NCBI GenBank assembly: GCA_016946835.1
Contig: JACVTC010000307.1
Coordinates: forward strand, 1 to 22,500
DNA length: 22,500 bases
Direction: 5' to 3'
From: Neocallimastix lanati (nom. inval.)
Taxonomy: Eukaryota; Neocallimastigomycota; Neocallimastigomycetes; Neocallimastigales; Neocallimastigaceae
The notes beneath the pieces are model-generated. The model searched no databases. It was not told where the DNA came from and worked only from the letters and a program-made list of their open reading frames with translations. Position 1 is the first letter of the stretch. Every line of letters starts with the position of its first letter. Shown one piece after another: positions 16,588-22,500 of this stretch. Both the position numbers and the translations under genes were made by a program.

Positions 16588-17973
16588 ACGGGGTGTCACT
16601 AAATACCTTGTATTTCCTATTAAATACTCTTAATAATAATAAAATAAAATTATTATTAAATATTCCTATTAAAATCTTTTATTAATATCAAATATAATAA
16701 AATTTATTATTAAATATTCCTATTAAAATCTTTTATTAATATCAAATATAATAAAAATTATTATTAAATATTCTTATTAATTTCCTTTATTAATATCAAA
16801 TATAATAAAAATTATTATTAAATATTCTTATTAATTTCCTTTATTAATATCAAATATAATAAAAACTATTATTAAATATTCTTATAAATTTCTTTTATTA
16901 ATATTAAATATAATAAAATTATTATTAAATATTCTTATAAATTTCTTTATTAAATATAATAAAAATTATTATTAAATATTCTTACTAAAATCTTTTATTA
17001 ATATCAAATATAATAAAAATTATTATTAAATATTCTTATTAAAATCTTTTATTAATATCAAATATAATAAAAATTATTATTAAATATTCTAATAAAAATC
17101 TTTTATTAATATTAAATATAATAAAAATTATTATTAAATATTCTTATTAAAATCATTTATTAATATCAAATATAATAAAAATTATTATTAAATATTCTTA
17201 TTAAAATCTTTTATTAATATCAAATCTAATAAAAATAATTATTAAATATTTTATTAATATTAAATATAATAAAAATTATTACTAAATATTCTTATTAAAA
17301 ATTATATAATATTTAAATCATTACTAATTCTTATTTTTTATATTAAGAATAATAAAAACCTATTTCAATAAATATTTGATATAAAATACAGAATTATAAG
17401 TTTCTGTATAATATTTTCTAAACCTTTGAAATAAACTAAAAATAAAACAAAAAAATCAAAAATAAATTAAATCTAGTTTAAAATAAAAATGAACTAAAAT
17501 ACAGAAGAATTCCAATAATAAAAATGATCTAAAATACAGAAAATATCAATTCTCTATAATTCTCTCTCTGAAAAACAATATCAAGAAGAAGCTACCGCCC
17601 GGAATGCCCTTCGTGATACAATCTCTAAATTAATTTTTTATATTTTAATTTAATAAATGTTATTTTTTTTTAAAAAAAAAAATAATTTAAAATAATAGTT
17701 AAAAATTAAAATAAAATAATTATAATAGTTTTTTTTATAAAGAATATATTAATAATAAATAAAATGTATTAAAATAAAAGTATAAAAAGAAGAATAAATT
17801 TCTTTCTTTTTAATGCTGGGAACAAATAATTTTAATTTTAAATTTAAATAAAGAATATTTTAAAATTTAATTTTTTTTTTCATGTTTCCAAATTTATTTT
17901 TATAGTTATGTGTTAATATTTATTTTTTTTTTTGTTATGAATATCTTAGTGTTTCAACCCCAGCCCGTATCAA
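16583..17973. mobile_element. Non-autonomous terminal-inverted-repeat element, copy 1
   Basis: Bounded by TTGATACGGGGTG (16583-16595) and its near-inverse CAGCCCGTATCAA (17961-17973). Inside: a 54-bp tandem array (about 16625-17290, roughly 12 units), then a unique part with an 8-bp hairpin ATACAGAA / TTCTGTAT near 17384-17408, several AAAATACAGAA words, and a GC-rich block GAAGAAGCTACCGCCCGGAA / TGCCCTTCGTGATACA (17585-17620). It has no ORF, so it would need enzymes supplied elsewhere. No clear target duplication is visible. Alternatively it is a tandemly repeated LTR-like sequence, since GGGG/TGTCAC at the left could be a polypurine tract plus LTR start. Confidence 0.6.
16625..17290. repeat. 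54-bp tandem array within element copy 1
   Basis: The word ATTAATATCAAATATAATAA recurs at 16681, 16735, 16789, 16843 and onward at 54-bp steps with point changes; about 12 units. The sister copy has about 8. Confidence 0.9.
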
Positions 17974-17975
17974 AA

Positions 17976-19810
17976 TGATACGAGGTGTCACTAAATACCT
18001 TGTATTTCCTATTAAATACTCTTAATTGTTAAGATAATAACTGAATTTCAATTTCAATTTCAATTTCAATTTCAATAATTCAGTTATTTAAATTTTAATG
18101 AATAATAATATATAATAATTATTATTAAATTAACTTTATTAAAATATTTAGGAATTAGTCTAGGCCAACTAATTGACTAAATATTATTAACATATTGAAA
18201 TTAATATATATTAAATAATGTAAACACGTGATTGTCATTAAATTAATTTCTACATATTATATTTTAATTATAAAATATAATATTTAGTTAATATTATATT
18301 CTTATATTTTATTTGTATTAAATATTTATATTATTATCTTAGTTTATATTATCAATATCAAACTTATATTAATACTATTGCATATTCATATTAATAATTA
18401 ATATTTTAATAATTAATTATTTTATATTAATACATGTTTAAATCTTTTGATTAATCCTTTGTAGGATTATTGTAATTTAAATTATAGTAATAATTATATA
18501 AAATAATAATGTAATAAAATATTATTAAAATTAAATAAATTTTATATTTTAAATAAAAACTTAATTATAAAATTTACTAATAACAATATGTTTTAAATAA
18601 GAGTAAATTCAAATTATTAATTAATTACTATAATTTGGCATCTTGACCTAATCGTTAAGACCAAATTATCTAAAAACTTTAACATTAATAATAATAAAAT
18701 AAAATTATTATTAAATATTCTTATTAAAATCTTTTATTAATATCAAATATAATAAAAATTATTATTAAATATTCTTATAAATTTCTTTTATTAATATTAA
18801 ATATAATAAAAATTATTATTAAATATTCTTATAAAATTCTTTTATTAATATTAAATATAATAAAAATTATTATTAAATATTCTTATTAAAATCTTTTATT
18901 AATATCAAATATAATAAAAATTATTATTAAATATTCTAATAAAAATCTTTTATTAATATTAAATATAATAAAAATTATTATTAAATATTCTTATTAAATA
19001 TTCTTTTATTAATATCAAATCTAATAAAAATTATTATTAAATATTCTTATTAAAATCTTTTATTAATATCAAATCTAATAAAAATAATTATTAAATATTT
19101 TATTAATATTAAATATAATAAAAATTATTATTAAATATTCTTATTAAAAATTATATAATATTTAAATCATTACTAATTCTTATTTTTTATATTAAGAATA
19201 ATAAAAACCTATTTCAATAAATATTTGATATAAAATACAGAATTATAAGTTTCTGTATAATATTTTCTAAACCTTTGAAATAAACTAATAAAATAAATCA
19301 AAAATCAAAAATAAATTAAATCTTTATTAAAAATAAAAATGAACTAAAATACAGAATTTCAATAATAAAAAATATCTAAAATACAGAAAATATCAATTCT
19401 GTATAATTCTCTCTCTGAAAACAATATCAAGAAGAAGCTACCGCCCGGAATGCCCTTCGTGATACAATCTCTAAATTAATTTTTATATTTTAATTTAATA
19501 AATGTTATTTTTTTTTAAAAAAAAATAATTTAAAATAATAGTTAAAATTAAAATAAAATAGTTATAATAGTTTTTTTTTATAAAGAATATATTAATAATA
19601 AATAAAATGTATTAAAATAAAAGTATAAAAAGAAGAATAAATTTCTTTCTTTTTAATGCTGGGAACAAATAATTTTAATTTTAAATTTAAATAAAGAATA
19701 TTTTAAAATTTAATTTTTTCTTGTTTCCAAATTTATTTTTATAGTTATGTGTTAATATTTATTTTTTTTTGTTTTGAATATCTTAGTGTTTCAACCCCAG
19801 CCCGTATCAA
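17976..19810. mobile_element. Non-autonomous terminal-inverted-repeat element, copy 2, interrupted by an LTR
   Basis: Starts TGATACGAGGTGTCAC two bases after copy 1 ends and closes with CAGCCCGTATCAA at 19810, in the same orientation. It matches copy 1 throughout: the head (17985-18026), a 54-bp array (18690-19150, about 8 units) and the unique part with the same GC-rich block (19430-19465). The LTR at 18027-18684 splits it. Without that insertion and its duplication it would be about 1.17 kb. Confidence 0.65.
18022..18689 (+). mobile_element. Complete solo LTR with TTAAT target duplication (LTR family B)
   Basis: The LTR proper is 18027-18684 (658 bp), TGTTAAGATAATAACTG ... AAAAACTTTAACA, with terminal TGTTAA/TTAACA inverted ends and the 5-bp duplication TTAAT at 18022-18026 and 18685-18689. 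The uninterrupted target is visible in the sister element near 16621-16630, which proves insertion. Near the start, TAACTGAATT (18038-18047) and AATTCAGTTA (18077-18086) form a stem around five TTTCAA units. The segment TTTGGCATCTTGACCTAATCG ... CCAAATT near the 3' end is the best-conserved family signature. No internal region remains. Confidence 0.95.
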
Positions 19811-20647
19811 AAATGAAACGTTACGTTCAGAAAAATATGAATTTCTTAAATTTAAGAAAATAACCTAATCAAAAAAAAATTTTTTAAATTATTTAAATTT
19901 ATATTTTATTAGTTTATATGAATAAGTAATTAAATAACGATAGTTATTTAACAAACAATTAAATTATTAAATTAAAGTATATTTTTAATTAAGAATTAGT
20001 ATTTTAATTTATGTAAATAATAAACTAAAATAGTTAAATAATTCTAAATTACTAACATTTCTAAATAATATGTATTTAAAATAAATATTTTTAATTATTT
20101 TTTTTTAATATGTATTTAAAATAAATATTGTTTATTATTTTTAAGGTATAATATATTAATTCAATTTATATTAACAATTAAATTGTATAAAAATTATAAA
20201 ATAAAAATTAGGAAAATAATCAAATAGTATAAAAATATTAAATTAAATTTTAAAAACATATATAAATAGGAAAATTTACAAAAATAAATTTTTGGAGGAA
20301 AAATAATAATATTAATAAAATAAAATAAAAATAAATAAAATATTATAAAAATAATTAATATAGAGCATTACGTCCCAAAAAAATTAATAGTGTATATTTA
20401 ATAAATTTTAAAGGATATATGATGACTATTAACGTAAATACTATTAATATGATGATTATAACTATATTAATATAAATTATGTTAAGTCTATACAATATTT
20501 AATATTATTTAGTTAATTATATAAAACAATATATTAAATAGCATTAAATTATCATATTATGTAAAATTTATGTATATTAATGTTTTTAAGTAAAAAAATG
20601 ATATTAAAAGAAAACAACTGATATTACAAAAACTTTAAAATATGCTT
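19811..20647. other. AT-rich DNA, nothing recognised
   Basis: Holds a small duplication (TATGTATTTAAAATAAATATT at about 20070 and 20110). No ORF or structured RNA that I can support. Confidence 0.5.
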
Positions 20648-20815
20648 TATAAAAAAAAAAAAATTAAAATATGATATATAAAAAAAAAAAAAAATTAAAA
20701 TACGATATATAAAAAAAAAAAAAAAAAAAAAAATTAAAATATGATATATAAAAAAAAAAAAAAAAAATTAAAATATGATATATAAAAAAAAAAAAAAAAA
20801 AAATTAAAATATGAT
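20648..20815. repeat. A-run repeat with TTAAAATATGATATATA core
   Basis: About five copies of TTAAAATATGATATATA joined by A-runs of different length. The minus-strand frame with Phe runs is an artefact. Confidence 0.9.
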
Positions 20816-20933
20816 AAATATATACATAGTGTATATGTAAAATTTTTTTTTTAAAATACATTTTATAATAAATTATTATTTTAAATAAAAAAATTTATAA
20901 TAAAAAAATATTTACTATTTATTTTATTTTGTA

Positions 20934-21190
20934 TTTATGATGGCTTGTATGTAAATATTTTAATTTAATTTATACAATTTATGTTGTATTTATGATGGCT
21001 TGTGTATAATTGTTTTAATTTAATTTATACAATTTATGTTGTATTTATGATGGCTTGTGTATAATTGTTTTAATTTAATTTATACAATTTATGTTGTATT
21101 TATGATGGCTTGTGTATAATTGTTTTAATTTAATTTATACAATTTATGTTGTATTTATGATGGCTTGTATATAATTATTTTAATTTAATT
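20934..21190. repeat. 55-bp tandem repeat, five units
   Basis: TATTTATGATGGCTTGTRTR begins at steps of exactly 55 bp (TGGCTT at 20941, 20996, 21051, 21106, 21161). The middle units are identical. Confidence 0.95.
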
Positions 21191-21267
21191 TTTATATTTT
21201 ATTTTGTAGTTATTATGATTTATATAAATTTTTCTTAAATATTAAAATAAATTTAAATTAAAAATAT

Positions 21268-21430
21268 TTGGCAAGCCATAATAAATATAAAAATGAAATA
21301 TAAATATGAAATTAAGTTTGTATTTATTAAGCCTGGTTAATTTTTTATTAATTTTTTATTTGAATATTATAATATCGTTATAATTATATTTTATTTTTAC
21401 ATTTATGTTTATATTATGGCTTGCATTTAT
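21268..21430. repeat. Dispersed and inverted copies of the 55-bp repeat core
   Basis: GGCAAGCCATAATAAATATA near 21270 is the inverted form of TTATTATGGCTTGCC, and ATATTATGGCTTGCATTTA near 21413 is a direct copy, so the two can form a stem. Confidence 0.6.
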
Positions 21431-21514
21431 TTAATTTATTTTTTTTTTTTTAATTTATTTTTCTTAATTATTTCTTCTTTTTATTTTTAATTCTTAAAAA
21501 TTCTTTTTATTTAT

Positions 21515-21662
21515 ATTTATTTTTATTATTTATTTTTATTATTTATTTTTATTATTTATTATTTACTATTTATTTTTATTATTTATTATTTATTATTTAT
21601 TATTTATTATTTATTATTTATTATTTATTATTTATTATTTATTATTTATCATTTATTATTTT
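21515..21662. repeat. TATTTATTA microsatellite
   Basis: ATTATTTATTATTTATT units of 7 bp with variants (TTTTATTATTTA) along about 150 bp. Confidence 0.9.
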
Positions 21663-22250
21663 ATTTAGTTTTATTAGAGAAAATTTTAATTATTTTTCAA
21701 AGTATTTCTATGCCTCATAATTAAAAAATTTTCTTTCATAGCTTCTAGCTTATTATTTTTAATTAAAATTTACTTTGGTTTAATAATTTTAAAACAATTA
21801 AATAAATATTTAAATAAATAATTTTATTTTAATATTAGTTATTATCATTAAATCTATTAAAACCTGTTTAAATACTTCAACACTTATTATAAATATAGTA
21901 TCTTTTTTTTGTTGATCATTTTTATATTTACATCAAAAAAATAAATAAAAATATTATAAATAAAAATATTTATTGTTTATATTGCTTAAAAAAATTACAA
22001 TAACATTTTAATATATATTAATTTTTTTTTAAAATAAATATTTTATATATAAATAAAAGTCTTATAAAAAAATAAAAATAAAAGTGGACTTTTTGATTTT
22101 GAGGGTTAAGTAAAATTTATTTATTTTAATTTTTTTATAATAATTTTGGTAATAATTGTATAATTAATTGTATAATTTAAATTGTTAGGTTAGGTTTTTA
22201 TAGAAAATATAATTTAAATAAAATTTTTTCATTTATAAATATTGGGTGTG
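21663..22250. other. AT-rich DNA, nothing recognised
   Basis: No gene or known RNA seen. TTAGGTTAGGTTTT at 22185-22198 holds two TTAGG-like words but no array. Confidence 0.4.
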
Positions 22251-22251
22251 G

Positions 22252-22342
22252 GGCATTTCGCCAAATTGCATTTCGCCAATTTTTTTGAAAGCATGTGGCG
22301 TGTAAAAAAAACGTGGCATTTCGCCAAGTTGCATTTCGCCAG
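22252..22342. repeat. GGCATTTCGCC repeat cluster
   Basis: Two pairs, GGCATTTCGCCAAATTGCAT (22252 onward) and GGCATTTCGCCAAGTTGCAT (22315 onward), each followed by a second TTTCGCCA. The spacing inside a pair is about 15 bp. On the minus strand the units read WRNAT WRNAT, a low-complexity peptide I remember from proteins predicted in arbuscular mycorrhizal fungi. At the right edge GTCGAAATGGTCGAAATG (22482-22499) looks like a related cluster in the opposite orientation, cut by the window end. Confidence 0.75.
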
Positions 22343-22500
22343 ATTGAAAATTATTAAATAAATAAATAAATCATTAAATAAAATTAAATATTATTAATAT
22401 CGCATAAAAACAATTTTAAAAAAAATATTTTTTGAATTAATATTTATTTATTTATTCATTTATTTATATCAATACTTTACTTGTCGAAATGGTCGAAATG

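Noticed and set aside
20664-20861. 65-codon frame with Phe runs
   Set aside because: Translation of A-run repeats.
20934-21190. CRISPR-like array
   Set aside because: The 55-bp units are contiguous with no unique spacers, there are no cas genes, and the DNA is eukaryotic.
22185-22198. Telomere repeat
   Set aside because: Only two TTAGG-like words; no array.

Overview
The window looks like gene-poor, very AT-rich eukaryotic nuclear DNA. There are three tRNA genes with Pol III-type T-run terminators, Ty3/gypsy-type retrotransposon coding regions, solo LTRs with target-site duplications, and long homopolymer and minisatellite tracts. There is no bacterial-style operon or ribosome-binding-site organisation. 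An early-diverging fungus is the best guess. The integrase at 8278-9585 and the GGCATTTCGCC repeats near the right edge resemble, from memory, repeats of arbuscular mycorrhizal fungi (Glomeromycotina). Anaerobic gut fungi or dictyostelids, which are also AT-rich, are not excluded without a search.

Layout. 1-1083: two LTRs of one family (start TGTT, end AACA) lie tail to tail; the second is a complete solo LTR with an AAATT duplication, just upstream of tRNA-Arg(TCT). tRNA-Thr(TGT) follows on the minus strand. 1472-2380: a 130-bp tandem duplication and copy 1 of a structured repeat. 2417-6478: an intact 1353-residue gag-pol on the minus strand with protease, RT, RNase H and integrase. 6541-6586: T46. 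6720-8088: copy 2 of the structured repeat and a second repeat (X). 8129-8275: an inverted LTR fragment abutting a 5'-truncated pol (8278-9585) followed by its own LTR (9604-10426). 10620-11163: X again. 11741-12755: minisatellites. 12796-12878: tRNA-Leu(CAA). 13528-14230: one possible exon fragment amid low-complexity DNA. 14619-16582: copy 3 of the structured repeat and X. 16583-19810: two head-to-tail copies of a terminal-inverted-repeat element, the second carrying a nested solo LTR with a TTAAT duplication. 20648-21662: tandem repeats. 22252-22500: GGCATTTCGCC repeats.

The most interesting signal is structural. Three copies of one repeat keep the same RNA fold while the stems change by compensatory substitution. 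The parts are: a hairpin; an H-type pseudoknot with invariant AAAA and GAAAAA loops; and a two-stem hairpin with an A-rich internal loop (U-rich on the minus strand, resembling triple-helix-forming ENE elements). A second motif, in repeat X, keeps an ACTT/ATTAA internal loop between covarying stems in three copies. Apart from the two retroelement ORFs and the tRNAs, no confident host protein gene was found.
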